A stretch of DNA of 64,000 nt, taken from the NCBI RefSeq assembly GCF_947497025.1, contig NZ_CANMFC010000002.1, positions 310,001-374,000 on the forward strand, in the 5' to 3' direction. Shown here piece by piece: positions 8,618 through 19,032 of the stretch. The position numbers were made by a program, and so were the translations under genes. Within the stretch, counting starts at the first letter, position 1, and each line of letters begins with the position of its first letter. The notes beneath the pieces are model-generated. The model saw only the letters and a list, made by a program, of their open reading frames with translations. It was not told the origin of the DNA and searched no databases. This DNA is from an uncultured Kushneria sp. (GTDB taxonomy: Bacteria; Pseudomonadota; Gammaproteobacteria; Pseudomonadales; Halomonadaceae).

Positions 8618-8770
8618 TGTATTGAACAATATTGCCTGCCGGTCGAGGGGCCTACCGATGGCCGAGGCGCCACCAGGGTCTACCCGCAAAACGGAACGCT
8701 GGAAGGCCCGGTCCACACGATCAACTCGCCGGTGCCGGTCGATTTTGCCTTCAATGCTGTCAGCGGCTGA
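8618..8770 (+). other. Open fragment without start codon (possible gene remnant)
   Basis: Between the nuclease gene and the asparaginase terminator one frame stays open for 50 codons and reads protein-like (LPVEGPTDGRGATRVYPQNG, then a segment ending VPVDFAFNAVSG). It has no ATG and no ribosome site. It may be the 3' remnant of a decayed gene, or chance in GC-rich DNA. I do not recognise the sequence. Confidence 0.25.
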
Positions 8771-8796
8771 TCAAAGGTCAATGACGGGTTAACGCT

Positions 8797-8825
8797 CAAA
8801 AGGCGCCGTTGCGGTCAACGGCGCC
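8797..8825 (-). terminator. Terminator of the asparaginase gene
   Basis: Ten-base perfect stem (GGCGCCGTTG / CAACGGCGCC, loop CGGT) which, read on the minus strand, is followed by TTTTGAG, eight bases beyond the asparaginase stop. Confidence 0.8.
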
Positions 8826-8833
8826 CCTCAGTG

Positions 8834-9802
8834 TCAGCCGTGACACAGCGCCAGCATCAGCGCGATTCTGGCCTTCACCGGCGAGAGATCCGTCATGATC
8901 GGGAAGGCCGCATCAGGGGTCGGCAGCAGCCGCCCTTCGTTGCAGCGTGCGGCCACGCTCACTTCGATACCGGCAGCCCGAGCCCGAAGTGCCGCCTGTT
9001 CAAGATCACGATGAAGACTGGCATTGCCCGTGGCGCCCAGCACAATGCCGGCCACTGCATCAGAGACACCGTCCTGTCGCTCACGCACGAGCGTATCGAT
9101 CAGCGTGCCGCTGGCGCCGGCATGACTGAGCACGATTTCCACACGTGGCCAGTGCCCGGTGTCCGGCAGGGCCACAGGATCGTCCGAGTGCCGTCGCGGC
9201 CAGGGCCGCAGCTGCCGGACGGTGGCCTCTTCCACATAACCGATGGGGCCGCTATCGCCGGAGCCAAACGCGTTCAGGCGATAGGGGTGTGTCTTTCGCA
9301 CCGCTACCGCGTCGTGAATTTCACCGGCACAGACCACCGTGACCCCTGCCGCATCAACCGTTGCTGCCACGGCCAGCGCGTCGCGCAGATTCTGTGGGCC
9401 ATCCGGCATCAGGGCGGTCGACGGGCGCATCGCGCAGGCCAGCACGACGGGTTTGGCGGATGACAGCACCGAGTGCAGAAAAAACGCCGTCTCCTCGACG
9501 GTATCGGTGCCGTGCGTGATGACCACGCCCGCGACGTCATCGTGGGCCAGCCAGTGTTCGCAGCGTGCCTGCAGGGCCTGCCAGGTTGCGGTGTCCATGT
9601 CCTTGCTGTCGAGCTGGGCCACCTGCTCGGCGTGCAGGGCAAAACTGTCCGGCGCGGTAATGCCGCCCAGCAGATCCTCCACTGACACCGTGCCGGCGGT
9701 GTAGCCAAGGTTGGCACCGGCCCTTGGGGAGGAACCGGCAATGGTGCCGCCGGTGCCAAGCACGACGAGGCGGCGTGTCTTGCCGGAGTGGGATTGCGTC
9801 AT
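8834..9802 (-). CDS. L-asparaginase family amidohydrolase
   Basis: A 322-residue asparaginase/glutaminase hydrolysing L-asparagine to aspartate and ammonia. The first catalytic threonine is in VVLGTGGTIAG (residues 13-23) and the second in VITHGTDTVEE (about residue 96-106), both intact; the substrate-binding LDSKDM segment is also present. The ATG at 9802 is preceded by GGAG. There is no signal peptide, so it is probably cytoplasmic despite resembling the type II length. It is divergent from a PLP-dependent hydroxyaspartate/threonine ammonia-lyase gene. Confidence 0.88.
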   Translation of the reverse strand: MTQSHSGKTRRLVVLGTGGTIAGSSPRAGANLGYTAGTVSVEDLLGGITAPDSFALHAEQVAQLDSKDMDTATWQALQARCEHWLAHDDVAGVVITHGTDTVEETAFFLHSVLSSAKPVVLACAMRPSTALMPDGPQNLRDALAVAATVDAAGVTVVCAGEIHDAVAVRKTHPYRLNAFGSGDSGPIGYVEEATVRQLRPWPRRHSDDPVALPDTGHWPRVEIVLSHAGASGTLIDTLVRERQDGVSDAVAGIVLGATGNASLHRDLEQAALRARAAGIEVSVAARCNEGRLLPTPDAAFPIMTDLSPVKARIALMLALCHG

Positions 9803-10077
9803 GATCTCTGCTCCATAATTACCAATCATAAAAAGGTGGCCGGGTATCAATGCTGCCATCAGGCAACAGGGCCTTGTATTCGGAGTGCGGGGCAATGATG
9901 GTGTACGCACGACTAGGCAGAATGCGCCGCCGCATGCAACGTTCAAAAGGGCCTCGCCTGCAGTCGGCATCGATATTATCTTCACATCGCAGCAGCGCTG
10001 AAAGGTTTCGAAAACAGCCGCGCCCGGCGCGGATATCAACCCGTGTGGAACGGCTGACAGGCCGAGAGAGGAGCTCC

Positions 10078-11040
10078 ATGAATCACCTTCCCACCTTTGA
10101 CGATGTGATCGCTGCATCAAAACGACTCGAGGGCCACGCGCGCAGGACGCCGGTGATGACGTCGCGTACCCTGGATGACGCCATGGACGCGCAGGTGTTT
10201 TTCAAATGCGAGAACTTTCAGCGCATGGGCGCCTTCAAGTTCCGGGGCGCCTTCAATGCGCTCTCACAATTCAGTCCCGAGCAGAAGCGTGCCGGCGTGG
10301 TGGCGTTCTCTTCCGGCAATCACGCCCAGGCCATTGCCCTGTCCGCCAGAATTCTGGGGATCCCGGCGACCATCGTCATGCCCCGGGATGCCCCGAAAAC
10401 CAAGGTCGACGCCACCAGGGGCTATGGCGGTCACGTGGTGATGTACGACCGCTATACCGAGGACCGGGAGCAGATTGGCCGCGACCTGGCCGAGCAGCAT
10501 GGCCTGACGCTGATTCCGCCCTATGATCACCCCCATGTTCTGGCGGGCCAGGGCACGACCGCCATGGAGCTCTTCGAAGACGTTGGCGAGCTGGATGCAC
10601 TGTTCGTTTGTCTGGGGGGCGGTGGCCTGCTGTCGGGTTGCGCGCTGGCGACCCGGGCCCTGTCGCCGGCCTGCAGGATCTATGGTGTCGAGCCCGAGGC
10701 GGGCAACGATGGCCAGCAATCGTTTCGCAGCGGTCAGATCGTCCATATCGACACACCCAACACCATTGCCGATGGCGCGCAGACCCAGCATCTGGGCCAG
10801 TTGACGTTTCCGATCATCCAGCGCGATGTCGATGACATCCTCACCGCCTCGGACACCGAACTTGTCGAGTGCATGTCGTTTCTGGCCGAACGCATGAAAC
10901 TGGTGGTCGAGCCGACCGGCTGTCTCGGTTTCGCCGCGGCGCGGCAGATGAAAGACGAGCTCAGGGGCAAGCGTATTGGCGTCATCATCAGCGGCGGCAA
11001 CGTCGACATGGCGCGCTTTGCCAGCCTTTTGATCTCTTGA
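10078..11040 (+). CDS. Threo-3-hydroxyaspartate / threonine ammonia-lyase family enzyme
   Basis: A 320-residue fold-type II PLP enzyme without a C-terminal regulatory domain. The Schiff-base lysine is in GAFKFRGA (about residue 51), substrate loop SSGNHAQ follows, and the PLP phosphate loop GGGGLLSG lies near 180. The length and internal sequence resemble threo-3-hydroxyaspartate ammonia-lyases and serine racemase-like catabolic dehydratases rather than long IlvA. Such enzymes release ammonia from beta-hydroxy amino acids, giving oxaloacetate from hydroxyaspartate or 2-oxobutyrate from threonine. The ATG has GAGAGGAG upstream. The 276-base divergent region to the asparaginase gene probably carries both promoters. 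Confidence 0.8.
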   Translation: MNHLPTFDDVIAASKRLEGHARRTPVMTSRTLDDAMDAQVFFKCENFQRMGAFKFRGAFNALSQFSPEQKRAGVVAFSSGNHAQAIALSARILGIPATIVMPRDAPKTKVDATRGYGGHVVMYDRYTEDREQIGRDLAEQHGLTLIPPYDHPHVLAGQGTTAMELFEDVGELDALFVCLGGGGLLSGCALATRALSPACRIYGVEPEAGNDGQQSFRSGQIVHIDTPNTIADGAQTQHLGQLTFPIIQRDVDDILTASDTELVECMSFLAERMKLVVEPTGCLGFAAARQMKDELRGKRIGVIISGGNVDMARFASLLIS

Positions 11041-11063
11041 GTCCCTTGACGACCTGACCTGCC

Positions 11064-11091
11064 GACGGCCCGCCTCCGGGCCGTCCCTTTT
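11064..11091 (+). terminator. Terminator after the ammonia-lyase gene
   Basis: Stem GACGGCCCG / CGGGCCGTC around a four-base loop, followed by CCTTTT. Confidence 0.75.
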
Positions 11092-11176
11092 CGTCTGCCG
11101 CCCTCCCGGGCGGCCCACTACAACACCTCTTTTAGAACCTCCTCTCCCAGAATCCCCTTTTTTGGAAACACCTTGC

Positions 11177-11998
11177 TCAGAAAATACGCCGGTCGATGCC
11201 GAGCGTGTCCATCAGGCGCGTGGCAATCTCCTCGACCGAGTAGTTGGTGGTGTCCAGATAGGGGATGCGCAGTCGGCGATAGAGCGCTTCGACTTCCGAA
11301 AGCTCCAGCCGGCACTGCCGCAGCGAGGCGTAGGTGCTGGCGGTGCGGCGCTCATTGCGAATGGCGGCGAGCCGGTCGGCATTGATGGTCAGCCCGAACA
11401 GCTTGCCGCGCTGCTCCCGCAGGGCCGGCGGTAGTGCCAGGCGGTCCATGTCATCGGCAATGAAGGGGTAGTTGGCGACCCGCAAACCAAACTGCATGGC
11501 CAGATAAAGGCTCGTGGGCGTCTTGCCACAGCGCGACACGCCGATCAGGATCACCTGGGCCTGCTCGAGATGGCGCAGTGACAGGCCGTCGTCGTGGGCC
11601 AGGGCGTAATCGATTGCCGCGATACGCTCGTCATAGCGCGCCACGTTGCGCTGATTGAGTCCGTGGGTGCGGTGCAGCGTTGGATGCGGCGCCATGTTGA
11701 GCTCTTCGCTGAGCGGAGCGATGACGGATTCGATCACGTCATGGCAAAAGCCGTGACTCGAGAGAATGATCTGGCGAATGTCATCGCTGACAATCGAGTA
11801 AAAGACAATGGGGCGCTCACCGGTATCGACAAAGATCCGGTCGATGCGCTCGCGAATTTCGATGGCGCGTTCGCGGGTGTCGACAAAGGGCCAGGTGCGC
11901 TGGGTAAATTCCGTATCAAACTGGGAGAGAACGGCGTGGCCCAGCACTTCCATGGTAATGGCCGTGCCGTCGGAAATATAAAACACTGTTTTTGGCAT
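11177..11998 (-). CDS. ppsR: PEP synthase regulatory protein PpsR (bifunctional kinase/pyrophosphorylase)
   Basis: A 273-residue DUF299-type protein that inactivates PEP synthase by ADP-dependent phosphorylation of a threonine and reactivates it by phosphate-dependent removal. The N-terminus [10 protein letters not shown] and the P-loop [11 protein letters not shown] at 153-163 are diagnostic; [15 protein letters not shown] closes the protein. The ATG at 11998 is chosen over an in-frame one at 12097 because the conserved domain begins three residues later, matching family length. It is divergent from ppsA, its target gene, across a 458-base region. Confidence 0.93.
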   Translation of the reverse strand: MPKTVFYISDGTAITMEVLGHAVLSQFDTEFTQRTWPFVDTRERAIEIRERIDRIFVDTGERPIVFYSIVSDDIRQIILSSHGFCHDVIESVIAPLSEELNMAPHPTLHRTHGLNQRNVARYDERIAAIDYALAHDDGLSLRHLEQAQVILIGVSRCGKTPTSLYLAMQFGLRVANYPFIADDMDRLALPPALREQRGKLFGLTINADRLAAIRNERRTASTYASLRQCRLELSEVEALYRRLRIPYLDTTNYSVEEIATRLMDTLGIDRRIF

Positions 11999-12108
11999 GA
12001 GGTTCTCTCTTTCCGGCATAAAAAGACACGGTTTATCAGGTATTAAACCACGGTAATGGTCGAAATAGTGCAGCGCCATTGCGACCTTGTTTGTCAAATT
12101 TGCGCATG

Positions 12109-12138
12109 CACTACAAAACGTGTAGTGGTTTTTTGTGT
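12109..12138 (+). terminator. Terminator-like hairpin in the ppsR-ppsA intergenic region (first)
   Basis: CACTACA / TGTAGTG stem (seven pairs, five-base loop AAACG) followed by GG and TTTTTT on the plus strand. It lies well upstream of ppsA and on the antisense side of the ppsR 5' region. It could end a transcript entering from the ppsR side or be part of a ppsA leader. Confidence 0.5.
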
Positions 12139-12456
12139 TGCTATTTTTTCCATATATTGTTTATTTTTCAAAAACATGTCGGCAGTATTTAAGACTTTAA
12201 GCTAATAACTTGTAGTAGTCTTTCAAAATACTCCTGGTCTTAAAACTTGTCATGGAGGCTATGGAAGCCTGAAGAAAATGATTACGCTCTGCTCGACTGT
12301 CAGGTGACAGAAGAAATTGAAAAACGTCGCTTTTATTCGGTCGTGCGATGGACTGACACGCCAGAGCGACGTTTTTTTACGTTGTTGACTTTTTGGGTAG
12401 GGCACCGCCAGTAACTTCGGGTTCTGGTGGCTAAAGGATTGCCGGGAGAGACGGAA
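12139..12456 (+). promoter_or_regulatory. AT-rich ppsA leader/upstream region
   Basis: This 318-base stretch has no gene and is markedly richer in A+T than its surroundings, mainly in its first 100 bases. It holds the second hairpin (12320-12378) plus a small GGCT/AGCC stem near 12250-12271. A TAATAACTT-type -10 element near 12205 and a TTGACT at 12385-12390 are possible promoter pieces, but I cannot pair either convincingly. The last 80 bases lead to the ppsA ribosome site GGGAG. It probably carries the ppsA promoter and untranslated leader; a short RNA ending at 12378 is also possible. Confidence 0.45.
12320..12378 (+). terminator. Strong terminator-like hairpin upstream of ppsA
   Basis: A perfect 12-base stem AAAAACGTCGCT / AGCGACGTTTTT closes a 33-base loop that can itself form a CGTG/CACG stem, and the right arm runs into seven T. 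It is a convincing intrinsic terminator read on the plus strand (the A-run at the left also makes it usable on the minus strand). It lies 79 bases before the ppsA start and after no annotated gene on that strand. Confidence 0.75.
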
Positions 12457-14913
<2,457 letters not shown>

Positions 14914-14932
14914 ACCTTCCGTCATGTCATCG

Positions 14933-14965
14933 ACCGTCCGGCCTGCAAGGGTCGGGCGGTTTTTT
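14933..14965 (+). terminator. ppsA terminator
   Basis: Eleven-pair stem with two G-U pairs (left arm from 14933, right arm to 14960), then six T. Confidence 0.85.
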
Positions 14966-14994
14966 AATGCCCGAGGGGCAGGGCGCGGGGTCGA

Positions 14995-16194
14995 TTAAAG
15001 CGGCTCATCAAGGGCGGCCAGCGCGCTGGCCATGACCAGTGCCGCTGCGCCACGGGCCGGCGGCAGGTGGCCTTGCGTCAGCACGCGCGGGGTAATCAGG
15101 GTGGCCTCCGGCAGCAGCCGGCGCTGGGTGCTGGCAAAGCGGCCCAGCGCCGGCTCCATGAACGCCGGGCCAAGGGCGGTGAGCGTGCCGCCGATCACGA
15201 TCTCGGCCGGGTTGAGCGTGTGGTGCAGGTTGTGCAGCAACATGCCCAGTGCGCGACCGGCGCGCGCCAGTACCGGGCCGGTTCGATCCTCGGGCAGGGC
15301 GGCGATGGCCTCGGCCAGATCATCGTCATCATTAATGCCGAGCTGCTGGCGCAGGCGCCAGCCGCTGACCAGCGTCTCGGCGCAGCCATGGTTGCCGCAA
15401 TGGCACAGCGTGCCCTCCGGGTCGAGCAGGGTATGGCCGATTTCACCGGCCAGGCCATGAACACCGCGGATGATGCGGGGCGGGGCGCCATTTTCCACCA
15501 GGCCACTGCCGATACCGGTATCGGCGCTGACAAACAGCAGCGATTCAGGCGCATTGTGGGTGGCGAAGTAAAGCTCGCCAAAGGCGGCCAGCGAGGATTC
15601 GTTGTCCATCAGCCGAATTCCTGGCAGCGCCGGTAAATGGTGCGCCAGCAGGTCGAGAAAGCGGACCTGGTGCCAGCCCAGGTTGGGGGCCAGTCCCAGC
15701 AGCGGTTCATCCGGCATCACCGGCCCCGGCAGGGCGACGCCCACGCCCAGCAGCCGACGCGCGCCCAGATTATCGTTTTCAAGCAGGGTGGTGATCTCGT
15801 GGGCCAGCTGACGGGCGGCGGCGTCAGGCGTGGTTTTTGACAGCGGTATGCAGCGCTTTGCAAGGGGGGTTCCGGACAGCGTACAGGCCAGCACCCGGAG
15901 CTCGTGGACACCGACTTCGGCCCCCAGCAGCAGATGATGGTGCTCACCAGGAAACAGCTCACGTCCCGGGCGGCCACCACGTCGGCGCTGAAGTGACCCT
16001 TCCTCGAGCCAGCCGCTCTCCAGCAGCGGCATCACGGCGCTGCCGACGGTGACCTTGGTCAATCCTGTCTTCTGTGCCAGTTCAGTGCGGGTCATGCCCG
16101 GCATGCGGCGCAGCGCATCGAGAATGGCCAGGCGATTGCGCTGCTTCAGGGAGTTGAGATCGCCGGCGGGGCGTGGATCGGACAGTCGGGTCAT
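14995..16194 (-). CDS. ROK-family transcriptional regulator
   Basis: A 399-residue repressor-type ROK protein (NagC/XylR/Mlc kind). An N-terminal winged helix-turn-helix (about 15-75) reads NRLAILDALRRMPGMTR and then TKVTVGSAVMPLLESGWL. The ROK sugar-binding domain follows, with GHTLLDPEG, the zinc motif CHCGNHGC and DTGIGSGLV. The ATG at 16194 (MTRLSDPRP) is preferred to 16254. It is divergent from the sugar dehydrogenase/transport genes and is the obvious local regulator, probably sensing the sugar or its product; the effector cannot be deduced. An AT-rich near-palindrome TTTTAATTAAAT at 16375-16386 in the divergent gap is a candidate binding site. Confidence 0.85.
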   Translation of the reverse strand: MTRLSDPRPAGDLNSLKQRNRLAILDALRRMPGMTRTELAQKTGLTKVTVGSAVMPLLESGWLEEGSLQRRRGGRPGRELFPGEHHHLLLGAEVGVHELRVLACTLSGTPLAKRCIPLSKTTPDAAARQLAHEITTLLENDNLGARRLLGVGVALPGPVMPDEPLLGLAPNLGWHQVRFLDLLAHHLPALPGIRLMDNESSLAAFGELYFATHNAPESLLFVSADTGIGSGLVENGAPPRIIRGVHGLAGEIGHTLLDPEGTLCHCGNHGCAETLVSGWRLRQQLGINDDDDLAEAIAALPEDRTGPVLARAGRALGMLLHNLHHTLNPAEIVIGGTLTALGPAFMEPALGRFASTQRRLLPEATLITPRVLTQGHLPPARGAAALVMASALAALDEPL

Positions 16195-16408
16195 GGCAAT
16201 AGGGCCTGGAGAACGAAAAGGGACGACGGGATGGAGGCCATCACTCGCCTGCAATCACTGCCTATCATTGGCTGCGCCCCGGCGCCTGACAAGGCGCCCC
16301 TGGACCATGGTCGCGCGTCGACCTATGTCCAATGGCTGTGCACTGTGCGCAGGAGGACACTGCCTGGTAAGAAGTTTTAATTAAATCGATGCTTATGGAA
16401 GTGATGTC

Positions 16409-17143
16409 ATGACCCACCCGATTTATCCCGATCTGAAAGACCGCCGCGTTGTCGTGACCGGAGGCGGTTCCGGCATCGGTGAAGGCATCGTGCGCGCCTT
16501 TGCCGAGCAGGGCGCCGAGGTGCATTTTCTCGACATCATTGATGAGGCGCAGGCACTGGCCGACTCCCTGGGTGAACAGGTGCACTTTCATCGCTGTGAC
16601 CTGACCGACCCCAGGGCACTGGAACAGGTGCTCGCTGATATCGGTACGGTCGATGTGCTGGTCAACAACGCGGCCAACGATGATCGCCATACGCTTGAAG
16701 ATGTCACGCCCGAGTACTGGGACGATCGCATGGCAATCAATCTGCGCCATCAGGCGCTGGCGGTGCGTGGTGTTGCGGCCGGCATGCGCGAAAGGGGTCA
16801 TGGTTCGATCATCAATATGGGTTCGATCAGCTGGCATCTGGGACAGCCCGGCATGGTGCTCTATGAAACCGCCAAGGCGGCCATTGAGGGCCTGACCCGG
16901 GCACTGGCCAGCGAGCTGGGCAGTGATGGCATTCGGGTCAACTGCGTGATCCCGGGCAACGTGAAAACGCCGCGCCAGTCACGCTGGCACTCCCCCGAGG
17001 ATGAGGCGCGGATCGTGACCGAACAGAAGATCAAGGTACGTCTGCATCCGCATCACGTGGCGGCCATGGTGCTCTTTCTGGCTTCCGATGCCGCCGGCGG
17101 CTGTACGGCCCACAACTACTGGGTCGATGCCGGTTGGCTGTAG
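16409..17143 (+). CDS. SDR sugar 1-dehydrogenase (XylB-like, aldose to aldonolactone)
   Basis: A 244-residue short-chain dehydrogenase closely resembling Caulobacter xylose dehydrogenase: TGGGSGIG at 17-24, NNAANDDRH around 85-93, SISWHLG, catalytic YETAK (Y152, K156), CVIPGNVKT and a C-terminal YWVDAGWL. Such enzymes oxidise pentoses or hexoses at C1 with NAD(P) to the lactone. The sugar is inferred from context: an AraF-type binding protein (arabinose/galactose/fucose in E. coli) next door and a galactonate operon at 53-57 kb both point to D-galactose and/or L-arabinose. It is the first gene of a plus-strand run, divergent from the ROK regulator. Confidence 0.85.
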   Translation: MTHPIYPDLKDRRVVVTGGGSGIGEGIVRAFAEQGAEVHFLDIIDEAQALADSLGEQVHFHRCDLTDPRALEQVLADIGTVDVLVNNAANDDRHTLEDVTPEYWDDRMAINLRHQALAVRGVAAGMRERGHGSIINMGSISWHLGQPGMVLYETAKAAIEGLTRALASELGSDGIRVNCVIPGNVKTPRQSRWHSPEDEARIVTEQKIKVRLHPHHVAAMVLFLASDAAGGCTAHNYWVDAGWL

Positions 17144-17248
17144 CGCCCACGCTGCCCTGCGGGAACGAGGCTTGGGTCACCCATCAGAGCACCACTGACG
17201 TTCGATCAACACCGGTTTCGACACAACAGGATATCAGGAGATACCGCC

Positions 17249-18673
17249 ATGCAGTCAGACACTACGGTTCAGGACGAGGACGGCCGCAAACAACAGTTCT
17301 ACGTGTTCATTATCTGCTGCGTCGCCGCGCTGGGCGGCTTTTTGTTCGGCTTTGACAGCGGCGTCATCAACGGCACCGTGGACGGCCTGCAGGCCGCCTT
17401 CAATTCCGAAGCGGCCGGCACCGGCTTCAATGTGGCCTCGATGCTGTTGGGCTGTGCCGGCGGCGCCTTCTTTGCCGGCCGGCTGGCGGACCGCTTCGGG
17501 CGTCGCATGCTGTTGATCGTCGCCGCGCTCTTTTTCATCGTCAGTGCCTGGGGCTCCGGTGTGGCGGAAGGCTCCTTCGAGTTTGTCATCTACCGCATCC
17601 TTGGCGGTATCGCGGTAGGGGCGGCCAGCGTCATGACGCCGGCCTACATCAGTGAGGTGGCACCGGCCGCCATTCGCGGACGATTGGCGACCATTCAGCA
17701 GATTGCCATCATCACGGGGCTTTTCATGGCCTTTGTCAGCAACTACCTGCTGGCGCGCGTCGCCGGTGCGTCGACCGCCGAGTTCTGGGGCGGCTTTGAA
17801 GCCTGGCGCTGGATGTTCTGGATGGAGCTGGTGCCGGCGATCATTTTCTTCCTGGCGCTGCTGGGCATTCCGGAAAGCCCGCGCTTTCTGATCAGCAAGG
17901 GCGAGGGCAAGAAGGCGCTCAAGGTGCTCAGGACGTTGATGACCAACCGCGAGGCGGAGCAGAAGGCGGGCGACATTCGCACCTCGCTGCATCGCGAGCG
18001 TACTCCCGGCCTGTCTGATCTGATCAATGGAACGACCGGGCGCGTGCATCGCATCGTCTGGGTGGGGATTGGCCTTGCCGTCTTCCAGCAGCTGGTCGGT
18101 ATCAACGTGGTGTTCTACTACGGTGCGGTGCTGTGGCAGTCGGTCGGTTTTACCGAAAGCGATGCACTGTTGATCAACATCATCAGCGGTGCGGTCAGTA
18201 TCGCCGCGTGTCTGATCACCATTGCCCTGATCGACAAGGTGGGGCGCAAGCCGATTCTGTGGATCGGCTCGGTCGGCATGACGGTCACGCTGGGAATTCT
18301 GGCCTATGCCTTCTCCACCGCGGCCATCGTCGATGGCTCGCTGCGTCTGTCCGACAACATGGGCATCGTGGCGCTGCTGGCGGCCAACATTTACGTCATG
18401 TTCTTCAACGCCTCCTGGGGGCCGGTCATGTGGGTCATGCTCGGCGAGATGTTCCCCAACCAGATGCGCGGTTCGGGGCTTGCCGTGGCGGGGCTTTTCC
18501 AGTGGCTGGCCAACTTCGGCATTACCATGACTTTCCCGATCATGCTGGCCGGCATCGGCCTGGGCGGGGCCTACGGCATCTACGCCTTCTTTGCCCTGAT
18601 CTCGGTATTTTTCGTGTTCAAAATGGTCAAGGAGACTCGCGGTCGTGAGCTCGAAGACATGGCCTATGAGTAA
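17249..18673 (+). CDS. MFS sugar:proton symporter
   Basis: A 474-residue transporter with 12 predicted membrane segments and all sugar-porter signatures: GFDSGVING in helix 1, RLADRFGRR after helix 2, PESPRFL before the central loop, QQLVGINVVFYY in helix 7, DKVGRKP after helix 8 and a C-terminal VKETRGRELEDM. It resembles GalP/XylE/AraE, so the substrate is a neutral hexose or pentose. The gene sits 105 bases after the sugar dehydrogenase gene and is followed by a terminator, so these two may form one operon separate from the ABC genes. Confidence 0.88.
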   Translation: MQSDTTVQDEDGRKQQFYVFIICCVAALGGFLFGFDSGVINGTVDGLQAAFNSEAAGTGFNVASMLLGCAGGAFFAGRLADRFGRRMLLIVAALFFIVSAWGSGVAEGSFEFVIYRILGGIAVGAASVMTPAYISEVAPAAIRGRLATIQQIAIITGLFMAFVSNYLLARVAGASTAEFWGGFEAWRWMFWMELVPAIIFFLALLGIPESPRFLISKGEGKKALKVLRTLMTNREAEQKAGDIRTSLHRERTPGLSDLINGTTGRVHRIVWVGIGLAVFQQLVGINVVFYYGAVLWQSVGFTESDALLINIISGAVSIAACLITIALIDKVGRKPILWIGSVGMTVTLGILAYAFSTAAIVDGSLRLSDNMGIVALLAANIYVMFFNASWGPVMWVMLGEMFPNQMRGSGLAVAGLFQWLANFGITMTFPIMLAGIGLGGAYGIYAFFALISVFFVFKMVKETRGRELEDMAYE

Positions 18674-18707
18674 CGCCACCAGTCGGCATTGAGCGCTGCG
18701 TACCCTG

Positions 18708-18736
18708 TCGCCCGGCCGAGCGTGTCGGGCGATTTT
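18708..18736 (+). terminator. Terminator after the sugar symporter gene
   Basis: Stem TCGCCCG / CGGGCGA with an 11-base loop, followed by TTTT. Confidence 0.65.
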
Positions 18737-19032
18737 GTCAGTCCCGATGCCTCTGATACGTGGCCGGCCGCGCTCTGGTGTGCCGCCTCGATGATGGTTT
18801 GGCAACAGCGCGTAACTTTAGTCTCAGCGCCCGGGTCAGGCGCTGTGGCGACAGGGGCCATGCCTGCTGGATTGACCTGATGCTGATAGCCATTTCGATA
18901 TCACTTCAGATGACTTGACGTATTAGTCGCCGCTTAAGTCGCGCCGTATGTTGGCTTTAGTGTGTCAATGGCACGACCTGTCGGCCTTGATCACCCATGA
19001 ATAACAAACTGCCCCGCGAGGGCCCGGAGTCC
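18737..19032 (+). promoter_or_regulatory. Gene-free region upstream of araF
   Basis: Together with the symporter terminator this leaves about 360 bases without a gene. A CAGCGCC / GGCGCTG stem lies at 18825-18845 without a T-run. TTGACC near 18876 and TTGACG near 18913 could be -35 elements of the araFGH promoter, but no -10 at correct spacing is convincing. I see no clear operator. Confidence 0.35.

Noticed and set aside
12252-12308. Short leader-peptide frames (MEAMEA and MITLCSTVR) in the ppsA upstream region.
   Set aside because: Neither has a good ribosome site or a run of diagnostic codons; chance is likely.
17255-18805. A 516-codon open frame on the minus strand opposite the sugar symporter gene.
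   Set aside because: It is antisense to a clear MFS gene and its translation is a hydrophilic, repetitive shadow.
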